Assembly: GCA_018105865.1 (NCBI GenBank)
Contig: CM030832.1
Coordinates: 24,543,908-24,607,907, forward strand
Source: Metaphire vulgaris
Lineage: Eukaryota; Annelida; Clitellata; Crassiclitellata; Megascolecidae
DNA: 64,000 nt
Direction: 5' to 3'
The position numbers and the translations under genes are program-made. Positions 1 through 11,100 of this stretch are shown here, in pieces. The first letter of the stretch is position 1. Each line of letters starts with the position of its first letter. The notes beneath the pieces are model-generated. The model had not been told where the DNA came from. It saw only the letters and a list, made by a program, of their open reading frames with translations, and searched no databases.

Positions 1-282
1 TTGTCGTAATGTGCGGTGATTAATGTAACCTGTGTTCTAAATTAATGCTGGTTTAAGGAGATGTGCGTCTTAGTTTAGAATATTGCTCTAATTCCATTTG
101 GTTTGGAAATGAGACATACAGTGTAGATTTGGAATTGTCTTGTTTAGTAAGTACGATTGAACAATATTCTCTTGTTATTAAACATGGACCTGGAAAGAAC
201 AATCTAACTCTTAATCTGCTAAGAAGAATTACTGATTAGTATTTTGGTTTGAAGGTTTATAGATTATTTGCAGTGATGTTAA

Positions 283-515
283 TCCTTGTCCTGGTCCTTG
301 TCCTTTAGGACTCCTTAAGGACCAATTTGAAGTCCTTGTCCTTGTCCTCGTCCTTGGGGACTCAGTCTTCGTCCTTGGGGACTCAGCCCTCGTCCTTGTC
401 CTCGTCCTTGGGGGCTCAGTTCTCGTCCTTATCCTTGTCCTTGGGAACTCAGTCCTCGTCCTTATCCTCGTCCTTGCAGATCGATCCTTGTCCTGGTCCT
501 TGTAACTTAGTCCTT
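283..515. repeat. CCTTGT-type minisatellite, left subterminal block of hAT
   Basis: Imperfect tandem array built of GTCCTTGTCCTYGTCCTTGG with GGGACTCA spacers. It gives open frames on both strands (229-537 minus, 327-587 plus), which are repeat artefacts and not genes. Confidence 0.9.
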
Positions 516-833
516 GAAAAATCCTTATTAGGACCAAATTACTTGCATACCATTTTCAATTGTTCTGATAATTATGTTCTAAGGTAAGAGTAGTATTTGG
601 ATTCATATTTACATACTTGCTTTGAGTTATTCTAAATGTGTAGTCATTGTTTTCATTATAATAACAGTTGAGCAGCTGAACTTCCATTTCCTGTTTGAAA
701 GCGTATGAACCAGACGCATGCGTTTTTTAAATTTCTATTATTCTTTAGTTGTATCTTAATTTACTTAAAATACTGGTGTCATTATCTACAAACTTACAAA
801 GGAATGGAACACAGCATGATCAGCAATGGAGAT

Positions 834-954
834 TGGCAGTTGAACGAGTTTTTTCGCAAAGTGGTGTCATAATATTAGGCCTCATCGTGCGTGCATGACT
901 GATCAGCTGTTGGAAACACTTGTTTATTTGAAATACAACATTGCTGTTGACTAG
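834..954 (+). pseudogene. hAT transposase C-terminal (dimerisation) remnant
   Basis: Reads LAVERVFSQSGVI and then, one frame over, PHRACMTDQLLETLVYLKYN followed by a few residues and a stop at 952-954. This is the conserved ERVFS...LRPHRARM..QLLE.L.FLK end of hAT transposases. One frameshift lies near position 875. The rest of the transposase is gone, so the copy cannot move itself. Confidence 0.8.
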
Positions 955-1050
955 ATTATGTTTTACAACATTTCTTTTTTTGCTTCTATGATTTTGTGAT
1001 CCGATTTGAAATTGTTTTTGCTTTTTTCCTTTCTGTCTTTTTTGTTTAAA

Positions 1051-1258
1051 ACAGATCGGTCCTTGTCCTTGTCCTTGATCCTTGTCCTTGGAAGTCAGTC
1101 CTTGTGGTCCTTGTGCTTGAGGGGTAAGTCCTAGTCCTTGTCCTCGTCCTTGGAGGGTCGATTCTCGTCCTTATCCTCGTCCTTATCCTCGTTCTTGGGG
1201 GGTCGGTCCTTGTCCTTATCCTCGTCCTTGGGGGTCAGTCCTTGGGGGGTCAGTCCTT
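1051..1258. repeat. CCTTGT-type minisatellite, right subterminal block of hAT
   Basis: Second block of the CCTTGTCCT array, in the same orientation as the left block, ending 13 bp before the right terminus of the element. Confidence 0.9.
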
Positions 1259-1279
1259 TTTAACATCACTGATTATTTG

Positions 1280-1594
1280 TGAGTTGTTAAGAAATATAGG
1301 TGGTTTTTGAATTGCAAATTATTTGATTGCACTTTATGCATACTCCAAGTGGAGGGAATGCCATATTTTGAGCCCATAACTTATATCTTACTAATGTTTG
1401 GTAGGTGGTATCTAGCTGTATTTCATTTACTGGATGCTAAAGTATCTTTCTCTTCCGGTTTTTGGTTGCTGCTTGGAATGTCATGATGTTTCTTGTGTAA
1501 AAAAACCGATAAATCATCAAATCAATCAATCGTATCTAATCCTTAGTTTCGTCGCGACATAGCCCCCACATCGTGTGTTGATTTCTGTAGCTTT
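1280..1594. other. No gene seen
   Basis: AT-rich sequence between the hAT element and the last exon of lectin gene B. Nothing recognisable on either strand. Confidence 0.6.
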
Positions 1595-1611
1595 CTAGCT
1601 TTCTTGAAGTT
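1595..1611 (-). CDS. Lectin B exon 4: short terminal exon
   Basis: After the acceptor CTGCAG the reading continues as K-L-Q-E-S and stop (TAG at 1595-1597). The same acceptor and the first 13 nt recur at 21278-21290 in gene A, which supports this tiny exon. Confidence 0.5.
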
Positions 1612-2061
1612 CTGCAGTTTTTTATCGATGAATCACACAAAAAGACCGTAGAGGTGTAGCAAGCTAATTACACTACTGCTACGAAAATGTGAACACCACA
1701 GCCGAGTGAGAAGTAAATAGGAAATAGCAAATTCTATGAATAAAATGCAGTAGCGTTTCACAAAGAATTAGTCAGAATACGATGAAACATTGTTGCCAAT
1801 TATAGTTCTCGACTGAAAATAACTCAAATATTTTTAGATCTCAGATCAAAATGAAACCTACAAAGCGGAATCTCCACAAAAAAACTACGACTTCCGAACA
1901 CTAATCATGCGAATCCGTACAGCGATTTGGTCTGTAAGCCTGTGAGAAAAATGTCCCCTTTGACTTCCTACAATGATATTTCGAGTAAGATTAACCTTGT
2001 TATTGTTTTGATACCTGTCTAACATTGAAGGAAATCAATTTAGCAAAAGCAACATACTTAC

Positions 2062-2303
2062 TGATGCACGCGTATTTCAGTATACTGCTGCAATTCGTGT
2101 TTTTCCAAACGCCTCTCCCCAGGTTACCTTTGAAACTCATGATAACGCAATTCCCTTCTTTTTGTGGAAAACGATTTGCCCAGTTTTGACATCGACGTCT
2201 CTTGTCAATTACGAAGCCTTTAGAAGTTTCCCAGTTGCTTCTGTTTATATTATGAATGCCGATCCAGAAGTCCACACAGTTCTGTCCTTTACGGCATTTG
2301 AGA
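2062..2303 (-). CDS. Lectin B exon 3: C-terminal half of C-type lectin domain
   Basis: 242 nt, from acceptor TGTTGCAG to donor GTAAGTATG. Encodes LKCRKGQNCVDFWIGIHNIN, then NWETSKGFVID, GVWKNTNC and KYACIS. WIG, W-N-C and the final cysteine place it as the second half of the lectin domain. It enters in phase 2 and leaves in phase 1, matching its neighbours. Confidence 0.85.
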
Positions 2304-3228
2304 CTGCAACATTAGTCACAGTATCTCAGTGTTTCAATTATCCTGAAGTCTACGTCAGAAAAAAGGTTACTGTTTCTATGAAAGTAGCACATCGCAGTCC
2401 TATTAAGACCTTCAGCGTTAAGAAAGGCAGGGCTATGAGTGGGCTATTACAAAATGCTCTTTATTCTATCATGTCTCCATAATAAAATCATTGTCCATCG
2501 GTAGGTTGCGGCTCGCGGTCTCGTCGCGCGGTCGGCGGTCGAGCGGCCTCCAACGCCCGCTCGGTTTCCCGATCGCCATCTGCCGCCGACTCTGCCTGAT
2601 CGACGGCGTCTGTTTGCCTTTCCAACTCACGCCCATCAAACGAGATGTCCGCTGCTGCCGGGCAGGCCGCACACTGAGGATGGCCGCTCCTCAATACAGG
2701 GCCCCGATTTTCTTCGTCTGACGTGCCTCTGTCCGTCCTGTCTCCTGCCTCGTCCGAGAGACACGCTAACTGGTTCCTCTTATCGCTGGCCACCGCTTGG
2801 TCTCGGCAACTCAAGCGACTTCAGTACATATTCGTGGTCGCTGGTCCGACTTTATATTACGCCTCTTCATTCTCGGTAAATTCTCGGTCTTCCGCTCTCT
2901 TAAAGACAGGCGGCGTTGTCTTTCTTCTGTGGCGGCTTGTTGGCACGCTGGGTTCCTCCTGCACTCACTTATAGACGGGCAGCGGTGTCTATTTGTTTCG
3001 TCACGCTTTCACCAAAAAACTGAGATTAACCGTGCCTGAATGAACGGCGGCCCACTCTTTTTCCTCGACAGTCAATGCACCAAACTGACTCCCCGCGCCT
3101 TTACGACTGGCGGGTCTTCTGTCTCCTTCCTTGGATCAGAGTTGACCTCCTCGGTGCATAAGCAACCAAAAGATAGGCCTTTTTCATATTCACTGACAAT
3201 ATTGCGCTGTGGTTCCCACGTCACAGAC
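2304..3228. other. Intron of lectin B with GC-rich island, no gene recognised
   Basis: Positions about 2490-3010 are notably richer in GC than their surroundings and hold overlapping open frames on both strands (for example 2488-2814 minus). None resembles a known family. The composition suggests an inserted repeat rather than host exon. Confidence 0.45.
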
Positions 3229-3236
3229 CTCAACAA

Positions 3237-5618
3237 TAGGGTGGAGTGAAAACAACTTTTTTTGGAATTTTAATTCCAATAGTGATCAAAAGTTGCCTCT
3301 GATAGCACACAAGTACTGCAAAAAATTTGGCAGTCTCACGTTGACGTCTTCTGCCCTCTACCGGACGATTTAAAGACGGATGTAGTGAAAGTATTGGGAA
3401 AATCATAAAAATTGTAATTAATGAATCCAATACCTAATAAAAGTTGCATAACAACATATAGATAAAAGTGACAAATATGAGCTTGATATGTATACATCTT
3501 CTACCCTCTACCGAGTCAGTTACATTATTAATATGCGAAAGTAAGAATTTTGTATATATCTACCAAGAGTGAACGTGAACTCTGAACAACATTAATACTT
3601 ATTGTAATACTTCAGCTTAAACTAGGTAAATTGGTGTGGTCTATTCACTGTAGTCACAGATAGCGCTGGGCCAAAGTTATATTCAGAATATTCACATTAG
3701 TTTGCATTGGAAATGAAATTATTTAGTAACGAAATCACGCTTTGTTGTGAATGCGGACATTGTCTTCCTAGCTTCAAATTTTGCTCGGACTAATCCATCT
3801 CTTGCATGTTGTCCAACAACCGTCAATGCTGACTCTGTAACGGCCTTAACAGACCTCTCGACTGCTTGAGTATGGCAAGGAAAGCGAGGGAATTCAATTG
3901 CTGATTTGTCGGAATTGTTAGACAACAACTGTTCCAGTTCGTCATCACTTATGACCTTCGTTAGAGGCGGCTCAGTAATTTCACATGACTGCCAATCAAT
4001 TAATTCTGTATAATCGGATGCATTAAATCGCAGACTAGGCAGTTGAAATATGCGAACTCCTCTCTCTGGCTTATTGCACGATCGAGCCTTCATTATCCGT
4101 CTCAGTCCCAATTCTCGAATTGCTTTTCGCTCATCCATGATCATTGAGAGAAGTAAATTTTCAGGATGAGCATAGAAGACGTTTCTCTCAATGACCGGAT
4201 CGACTATCGACTTCAAATCATCAGGCAAATATCGCGATTTGTTAACGAGCATCCACAGATGCTTTGCACCATCTTTGCAGGGCGGATTGCACTTTACTGC
4301 AAACCAAACAGGGGCGTAGACCTTCAATACGTACTCTGTGATTGTCGAGAGAGACTTGCTTGGTTCCTTGGTGGCCATGTACAGGCGTAGTACTCTGCTA
4401 GCTAGAGTCAACCAACGAGACATTACGAGTTTTCCCGGACTTTGATTCAACAGTGCTTCATCGCATGAACCACTATTGAGAGCTCGACAAATGTCGTACA
4501 AGTATCTCTGATCTGTGCTGAGATCCTGCAAAACAGAGTCAGGTAGCACTTGTAAATCGCATTCAAATTCCTTGAACTGAACCATTGGCATATTCTCACA
4601 TCGTTGAAGTTGTTGTCCAAGTGGGTCTGAAAAACTGCGTGGTCCTGTAGTACTGCCGTCAAGATGCTCGAGCAGGTGACGTAGTGGCAGCTCGTTGCCA
4701 TGCAATAGGCATATGAACCAGTGTAGTTGACGCTTCAGATGTACTTCTAACAATCGGATGACACCACCCTTATGTCCTGTGTTAACTGCCGTTCCATCGC
4801 AACCTATGGCTGCCAACGATTGGATGCTTATCTTTCTTTCTTCTAAGAAATCTGATATGCCCTCCTGTATACACGCAGCATTGCCACGCACTGGAGCAAT
4901 ATGTCCCAGATAGTTTGAGTTGGGTTCTTCAATCAGCACTATGTGCTCTTCAAAAACAGTCCTGCGATGCAGCTTACCTCCAACCTCTTTCTGCATTAGG
5001 GTCTTGTCTTTTCTGCCATCAAGGCACAAACCACGAAGATAGATCCGTGGTTCTGCTTGCAGACTCAGCGATCAGATCTACACGCGGCCGTTTTCTTTCT
5101 CTTCGAAGTTTTGATCGGTCAATACTCAATAACTTCAGAATAATCGCCAGGTGTTACCATTCCAAAGTCTGTAAGTATGCTTGATGCAATGTCTGCTGCA
5201 GCTCAATCAGATATTCCATATCTTTCTGTAGCTTGAAACTGCAAATCATGGACAGTCCGGCGCTTTTCTCCGACTACTTTCAGCCATAATAATTCCGCAT
5301 TTACTGATAAAAACAATAATTAGCAGGGAATCGTCTTCAACTAGGCCACTGTAGTCGTGCGCGACGTATATTTGCAAAATCGTGGCTAATGCACAGTAGT
5401 AAAAATAGATTTATGTAATGTTAATATGAAATGTTGCAACCGAAAATGGCTTCAAATTTCAAAAAATCAATATGGCGTCTTTAAATCGTCCGGTAGAGGG
5501 CAGAAGACGTCAACATGTGACTGCCAAATTTCTTGCAGTACTTGTGCGCTATCACAGGCAACTTTTGATCACTATTGGAATTAAAAATTCCAAAAAAAGT
5601 TTTTTTCACTCCACCCTA
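3237..5618 (-). mobile_element. DNA transposon with 143-bp terminal inverted repeats
   Basis: The left end (3237-3378) and right end (5476-5618) are near-identical inverted repeats starting TAGGGTGGAGTGAAAA, interrupted by few differences. The 8 bp CTCAACAA is duplicated at 3229-3236 and 5619-5626. It carries one long minus-strand frame (3719-5029). An 8-bp duplication fits hAT or P superfamilies, but the long inverted repeats and the protein do not let me assign one by eye. Confidence 0.9.
3719..5029 (-). CDS. Transposon-borne protein, probable transposase, 436 codons, N-terminus broken
   Basis: The longest open frame in the window. It opens with CLDGRKDKTL and has IGCDGT at residues 75-80, HGNELPLRHLLEHLDG at 110-125 and FPCHTQAVERS at about 383-393. 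I recall similar proteins annotated as uncharacterised in arthropods and cnidarians; no search was possible. The acidic residue in CDGT followed by the His-rich block could be part of an RNase H-like transposase core, which is inference. Upstream, 5030-5290 contains more coding-like sequence on the same strand but with stops and frame changes, so the original protein began earlier and this copy is 5'-decayed. It lies inside matched terminal inverted repeats, so it belongs to the element and not to the host. Confidence 0.7.
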   Translation of the reverse strand: MCLDGRKDKTLMQKEVGGKLHRRTVFEEHIVLIEEPNSNYLGHIAPVRGNAACIQEGISDFLEERKISIQSLAAIGCDGTAVNTGHKGGVIRLLEVHLKRQLHWFICLLHGNELPLRHLLEHLDGSTTGPRSFSDPLGQQLQRCENMPMVQFKEFECDLQVLPDSVLQDLSTDQRYLYDICRALNSGSCDEALLNQSPGKLVMSRWLTLASRVLRLYMATKEPSKSLSTITEYVLKVYAPVWFAVKCNPPCKDGAKHLWMLVNKSRYLPDDLKSIVDPVIERNVFYAHPENLLLSMIMDERKAIRELGLRRIMKARSCNKPERGVRIFQLPSLRFNASDYTELIDWQSCEITEPPLTKVISDDELEQLLSNNSDKSAIEFPRFPCHTQAVERSVKAVTESALTVVGQHARDGLVRAKFEARKTMSAFTTKRDFVTK

Positions 5619-5626
5619 CTCAACAA

Positions 5627-6680
5627 GTCACAAATGCAACTTCACTTTTATTGGTTTATTTATTTATTAACAAACCAAACCAACAACGAAAACAATGGCT
5701 ACAGTGGCGACACTGGTAACATGGACAAAGACGCGTTGGCTAGACGCACTCCTGGTTCGCCAAAAATAACTAGCGCCACTCGAGAGGTGCAGTCGATAGC
5801 CTTTAATGCGTCAATATGAAACGATAAACTTTTAGCACTTTATCGGGCTCCAATACTCATTCGCTTTCAATCGCTGTGCTTTGCTCTATCGCCTCACGAT
5901 GATAGCAACGAAAGGGCGAAACCGAGATGTGCGCCATATCTTAGAAAATTTTCAGAGAGTTTGAATCGTTTAAGACCGGCGCTTGAGCGGGATCTGCGAC
6001 AGCTGTCCGTATTTTCCAATACTTGCCGTCAGAAAGATAAACCCGGGACCCACCCCACCAGCGTCGTCGTCAACGGTGATTAGAAGCTTCGCTGACGGCA
6101 CAGCGCATCGCCGACAGGCCCCGATCACCGCGTGCCGGTGTACAGGCGGACATTACAACAACTATGCGACCGTGCCACGTCCGCTCAAGTGCCGTGAATG
6201 GAGAGTAAACTAGGGACCTAGGTGGTGGCGTCGTCGTTAGCCGTGGTAAGCGACTCCACCTAAGACCTAGAGCTTCCCCTAGTCTAGCGCGTCTCGTCCG
6301 TTTACAACTTAATTAATTAAAACTAATAATAAACACTAATTAGATTAAATTATTTAAAAAATAGACTGACCAGTTAAGCGATGAAATATTTAAGCATTTA
6401 ATAATAATATGGTAAGCAATTTAATTACTGATTTCGCTTCACGTCCACAGAAAGACTGAATGTCCTTCAAAATTCAATCCCCTTCCCAGTGTGAGGCTTT
6501 GGAAACACATTATTAATAATTGTCACCTGGAAGACCGCAACTTAGTAGGCCTAATTATATATATGTGCACAAGTAAATGAGTAGGTTACCTATTAAAACG
6601 TTGTTCATTGCACAAGGAATAAACATGTTTCAACAAAATTGTAATATTTGTAACAAAAGCATTTGGACGAAAATACATAC
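5627..6680. other. No gene seen (lectin B intron)
   Basis: Contains a moderately GC-rich part (about 5700-6300) with short unrelated frames. I recognise nothing. Confidence 0.5.
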
Positions 6681-6860
6681 CGATGTTCAAGTAGTACTTC
6701 ACTCAAGTCAATTTGCTCGTCACATGTTATGGGTGGAACCAATTCGGATTTCATTGAAGCACAAGAATTCCGGGCATTTTCGAAGGTGTCAGCGATAGGA
6801 CTGATGTAGAAACAGCGATTACTGTCACGAAACGCAATCCAGCCTTTGGGACAACCGCTG

Positions 6861-6861
<1 letters not shown>
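6681..6861 (-). CDS. Lectin B exon 2: N-terminal half of C-type lectin domain
   Basis: 181 nt, the same length as exon 2 of gene A. Reads SGCPKGWIAFRDSNRCFYIS and on to LSEVLLEHR, then a GTATGT donor. CPxxW and the cysteine of NRCFY are hallmarks of the domain start. The acceptor AG is the edge of an (AT)n microsatellite at 6862-6924, so this intron end has no ordinary polypyrimidine tract. Confidence 0.8.

Positions 6862-6924
<63 letters not shown>
6862..6924. repeat. (AT)n microsatellite abutting lectin B exon 2
   Basis: About 31 AT dinucleotides. On the minus strand the array runs directly into the acceptor AG of exon 2. Confidence 0.95.
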
Positions 6925-6927
<3 letters not shown>

Positions 6928-7129
6928 TGTATTAAAATTTTTAATTGTTTAACTCAGAAACATAAACACGGCATCACATTTCATGGCAGCATACTGCTTC
7001 GTGTAATAATGAAACACTGTATTATAGGGCATTTATTAATTAAAATCTACTGTTTTATAAAGTGATAGATATATATATATAGGAACCAGATCAACCGATG
7101 AGATATTGCATAATTCACGGCTCCTTTAC

Positions 7130-7192
7130 CTTTGGGTTTCTCCTCCCTTCGCAGAGACAGAAGAGAATCAGCAGCACAACAATCCACTTCAT
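7130..7192 (-). pseudogene. Lectin B exon 1: leader, 1-bp deletion
   Basis: ATG at 7192 begins a typical signal peptide, MKWIVVLLILFCLCEG, followed by basic residues and a GTAAAG donor. Compared with the same exon of gene A (24651-24714), one base is missing just after the hydrophobic core, which puts the exon out of phase with exon 2. Confidence 0.72.
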
Positions 7193-7756
7193 CTTTCACC
7201 AATTGAGTCTATCATTGAACTATATCGCACACGGTAATTACAGTACTAAAAAACTTAAAGAACGTTGTCTTGAAATGTTAAACCGAACATTAATCTATTT
7301 AATCGGCTGTGATAAAAAAGTTCTAACAATTTCTGGCCTGACAATGGGATTTACTGAGTTGTTCGAATAACTGCAACAAATCTTAAAGGATTGTTTTCAG
7401 CATAACAGCTATTTATGCAATTACTAATGCAGTTAATATTAAAATGTCATGAGGCCAATTTTACTAACCTAAAAATAACAAAAGTGAATTAGGCGGTGTG
7501 CAAGTAGATACAAATATATTTTATACCGTTTTAGGATTGCTTTAAAAATAGTCATATTTGAGAAATCAATGGGCCCTACTGCGTGTGCATCTCAAATAAA
7601 AGCGTAAAATGTTATCCAATCGTATTTTTTCATTTAGAGCTAAGTATAAAGTTGCAATGATGAGAATAACGCAATGTCTACTAAATTTTCTTTTCATGAA
7701 TTTAATGTAACAAAAAAACCATTCTTCAGATTATCCGGAACGCCGTTCCGCCTCGC

Positions 7757-8070
7757 TCCGGCCAAAAAAGCCCTGGTCACAGCTCTGCTATGAGTCTTGT
7801 TACCTGGAATGCAACACAGTTGCTGACGATGGCTGAGGCTGAATGAATTCGGTCAGTTTTCGACGTCAGGTGAAAGGTAACCTATTTCATTATGAAAATA
7901 CAACTGTTCGAACATTGCGCCGTGCGGTTTCTATCCCGCTGCTCTGCACCTGCCACTGATATCGATATCTTTGATTAAATATTCATTTTTTTATCATTTT
8001 CGTCCAGTGAAAATTCGATTATGAATTTCAAATAACTCTTCTTCTTCTATCAGTACAAATGTTGAATTAT
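7757..8070 (+). repeat. Unclassified repeat family X, copy 1
   Basis: Shares long stretches (TATGAGTCTTGTTACCTG, GCGGTTTCTATCCCGCTGCT and others) with 27,600-27,870 in the same orientation and 35,040-35,540 inverted. No coding potential seen. Probably a non-autonomous element or LTR-like piece whose ends I could not define. Confidence 0.7.
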
Positions 8071-8159
8071 AATATCGTTCTAAGAATATATGAGATTGTT
8101 AAAAAATTCAGAAACAATACATTTATAAAATAGGCCTATTTTCATGCTTCTAATATGAT

Positions 8160-9545
8160 TATGACTATCTGAACGCTAAAAACTTTCTGCCAGACTTACA
8201 GTCAGCATATCGCAAATACCATTCGACTGAGATTGCATTAGTTCTAGGTGACATTCTTCAAGCGCTGGATACTGGCAATTTAGCATTGCTGACACTTTAG
8301 GATTTATCCGCTGCGTTCGATACAGTAGAATATGAATTTTTCTATAGCATCTGGAGACCTCATATGCAGGGCGCGATTTGTAGGGGGAAGGAGGAATCTT
8401 CCCTCCCCCTACTGCCCAACTGCATCCCCTCTACTGCTACATCTCCCACCGCTACATCCCCCACTGCTACATTTCCCAACAACTACATCCCCAAGCTCAA
8501 CATATCCCCCACTGCTCCAGGTCACAAATCGCACCCAGCTCATATGGGCTGGGTGGAGTAGTTCTCAACTGGTTTAACTCATAGTCTCATACATGAGTGG
8601 ACGCGCGCAATTTCGTTCGTCGTGCAGCATCTTCCTCCACTTCAAGTGTGGTGCGCTATGCTGTTCCTCAGAGATCAGATCTGCGACCAATACTCTTCCT
8701 CCTTTATGCGTCGGACTTGCACGACTTATTGTATTTCCCCCTTTAGAATTTTAAATGGACGGGTGTAAGTAAGTAAGTAAAATGTCGTTAATTTCTACAG
8801 TGCCTACAAAAGCACCACCGCAGTAGCTCCTTATTCCGAGGCGCTTAATCTTATTATGAAATCAGCTGTTTGTTCGTCAGAATTGACTGGGGAGCTTGGC
8901 TATTTACTATCCCGATTTATTGTAAATGTTCTAGCATTTAATCCAGTGAATTGTCTTTGACCGGGAACGTGGCTTGCTGAGAAGTCTGAAGTTCGCCGGA
9001 TTTCTAGATCGCAATAAGGCATATGGGAAAAGACTGGCTAGCGTAAATATATCGCTTCGTGTTAAAATGTTTGCTAGCTTAAATATATATTCCTCCTTCT
9101 CCTCATCGTCATCCTGACTTACAGAACAACTTACAGAAGTTGCAACGGGTACAGAACTCACTGGTCAGGACTGTTTGTAAATTGCACCGAACAAAACATA
9201 TTACACCGATCCTTGCTCGTCTCCATTGGCTACCAATACGATACCGCACTCAGTACACGATCGCGCTAAATACAGAACCTTCAAGACAATAACAACACAA
9301 CAGCCCATCTACTTGGCAGACGTCATTCAATTGCAGGGACAGTCTCGCCTACTTAGATCACGTGGTGCTAATAAACTGATAAAGCGGCGCACTCGCCTTT
9401 CTCTCACCGACCGTTCCTTTGCAATCGCTGCTCCGTCTGTTTGGAACAATCTACTTAAATCTGTCACTTCGGACTTAACTGTTTCGTTGATTGTTTTTAA
9501 ACGCCGACTGAAAACTGCACTCTGCAGTTTGACCTACATTGTTTA
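8160..9545 (+). pseudogene. LINE (jockey/L2-like) reverse transcriptase, decayed
   Basis: Reads LPDLQSAYRKYHSTEIALV and DLSAAFDTVEYE near 8190-8335, AVPQRSDLRPILFLLYASDL near 8650-8720, then HITPILARLHWLPIRYR and LTDRSFAIAAPSVWNNLL towards 9450, ending near 9545. This is the order of motifs in a LINE reverse transcriptase and its C-terminal tail. Many frame breaks, and a 172-bp MITE is nested at 8367-8538. Confidence 0.8.
8367..8538. mobile_element. hAT-type MITE, 172 bp, nested in LINE
   Basis: Left end CAGGGCGCGATTTGT pairs with right end ACAAATCGCACCCAG. The target CTCATATG is duplicated exactly at 8359-8366 and 8539-8546, and removing the element restores the interrupted LINE. Interior is C-rich and non-coding. 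Confidence 0.88.
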
Positions 9546-9587
9546 GGTCACATGACTCATCCCGCACTTATGATTCTTCACTCGTGA

Positions 9588-10858
9588 CTAGAAAGATGCT
9601 CGCTTCGCTCGCGCTCGCTTCGCTCGCAGTGCAGGATAATACTAATCCAATACCTATACCTAATATCCAATCATTGAATTCATGCTGAACAACATTTCAA
9701 TGATCGCCACCTAGCCAAGCTCTGCGCCACGTAATAATTAGGCCTATGTACGTTAAAATCACGCAACTGTGGCCATTTGTGACGCTGTACACGTATTTTT
9801 TGTGTACGTTAAAATGTACCTTGCAACTACCTCAGGCTGCGAACAATTGTTACCAATAGCAACGTCGTCGCACGCCCAGCCCTCTGACGCTGCAATGACT
9901 CGACTAAACCGCGTTAAACTACGATTCTACGAACAATTGTTACCAATAGCAACGTCGTCTTCGAACATCGTCCACCAACGCATCGCGCGACGTAAGGACT
10001 AAACCGTCTACCAATCAGTGTTATTTAAGTTATGGTTTTTCAGTTTCAGTTTCAGTTTCAGTTGTGTTTTTTCAGTTTCAGTTACAGTTAAAGTTAAATT
10101 ATTTTTAAGTTACAGTTAATAGTTATTGATTTTTCCGTTATAGTTACAGTTAAAGTTCCTCTTAGTCTCATATCCCATTTCATATTATTTAATAAAAAAT
10201 ACAAAACAATATATTTGCGGCATTTTGCCAAATCAGTCAGATATCATAATATTTGATGTTCATCTTAAGAAATGCCAATCCTCCAGTCCCTGCGTTAAGC
10301 CTGTTTCTTTTCCCCGCCAGACGCCGCTCGTCTCCCACTATGCAAACATTTTGCAAATATTAAATTTTTATTAACTAAAATTTAATCGTAAGAAAAGCGT
10401 ACCAAAAAATGGGTCAGATGGACTCAGTTCAAACTGTGAACAATGAAATGTAGACCTGTTAGTGCACCATTCAGCAGTCTGGCATGACCTTGTCAGTTCA
10501 CCAATTAACCAACGAGGTCTGAACTTTAGTCCTGAATCGTGACCCAGAGTCCCAGACCCACAAGGCTGACACAGAAGACCGTAACTGATTAGTAATCATA
10601 CTTACTGTACATACAAATTATTTTTCAGTTTTGATAACTTTTCTATTACAACTTTTCAACTTTATTCTATTACAGTTATAACATAAGTTATTAATCACTT
10701 TTCAGTTACAGTTAAAAGTTACTTAATACATTTTTTTCCATTATTCGATTGATCGTTAACTATTCGTTAACAACGCATCGCGACGTAATAATAATAAACC
10801 GTAAATAGTCAACCAATCATAAGGTAACAGATAATAAGATAAGGATCTTAATAATAGA
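9588..10858 (-). mobile_element. Helitron, non-autonomous, copy 1
   Basis: Read on the minus strand it begins A|TCTATTATTAAGATCC (10858) and ends ...CATCTTTCTAG|T (9588), the A|TC...CTRR|T pattern of a Helitron insertion between A and T. Ends and much of the interior (CAACGTCGCGATGCGTTGG-type repeats) match the opposite-strand copy at 19063-19746. Positions 10,020-10,740 hold extra CAGTTTCAGTTTCAG and GTTACAGTTAAAG simple repeats absent from copy 2. No Rep/helicase frame. Confidence 0.72.
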
Positions 10859-10871
10859 TTGAATAACAACC

Positions 10872-10933
<62 letters not shown>
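10872..10933. repeat. (AAT)n microsatellite
   Basis: About 20 AAT units immediately beside the Helitron end. Confidence 0.95.
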
Positions 10934-11100
10934 CCTGTGTCATATAATGTATTCCTCACGTTCAAATGTTGGCCTTTGCGACTTGTTGATGGGCATTGTA
11001 AATACAGAGTAAGGTAAAAGTAAAGGTCCCTTCGTAGGCTCATTGCACTAGAGTTTGGCGTCGATCCCCGATTTTGTGGCCATCCGCCCATAGATTTTAG

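Larger units (their letters stand above)
271..1271 (+). mobile_element. hAT DNA transposon, 1.0 kb, degraded
   Basis: Ends are CAGTGATGTTAA on the left and the exact inverted TTAACATCACTG on the right. The flanking 8 bp ATTATTTG is duplicated at 263-270 and 1272-1279, which is the hAT signature. The interior carries the last part of a hAT transposase (834-954). Unusually, the blocks of CCTTGT repeats next to each end lie in the same orientation rather than inverted. Confidence 0.88.
1595..7192 (-). pseudogene. C-type lectin gene B, four exons, probably frameshifted
   Basis: Four minus-strand exons (7130-7192, 6681-6861, 2062-2303, 1595-1611) encode a secretory leader and one C-type lectin-like domain, the same plan as gene A at 21-25 kb. 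The domain has the C-P-x-x-W start, paired cysteines, a WIG motif, WKNTNC and a C-terminal YACIS. All splice phases fit except the first: the leader exon is one base shorter than that of gene A (63 against 64 nt) and ends in phase 0, while exon 2 begins in phase 1. The summed coding length of 503 nt is therefore not a multiple of three. Either the gene is dead or the base is an assembly error. The canonical EPN/QPD sugar-binding tripeptide is not seen. A 2.4 kb DNA transposon sits in the 4.4 kb intron between exons 2 and 3. Confidence 0.7.

Noticed and set aside
229..587. Arg/Thr-rich and Ser/Leu-rich frames on both strands
   Set aside because: Products of the CCTTGT minisatellite inside a hAT element.
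283..1258. CRISPR array from evenly repeated short units
   Set aside because: Repeats are contiguous without unique spacers and lie in a eukaryotic transposon.
2488..2814. Arg/Glu/Asp-rich 108-codon frame as a gene
   Set aside because: Overlapping frames exist on both strands of a GC-rich island, with no recognisable motif and no splice context.
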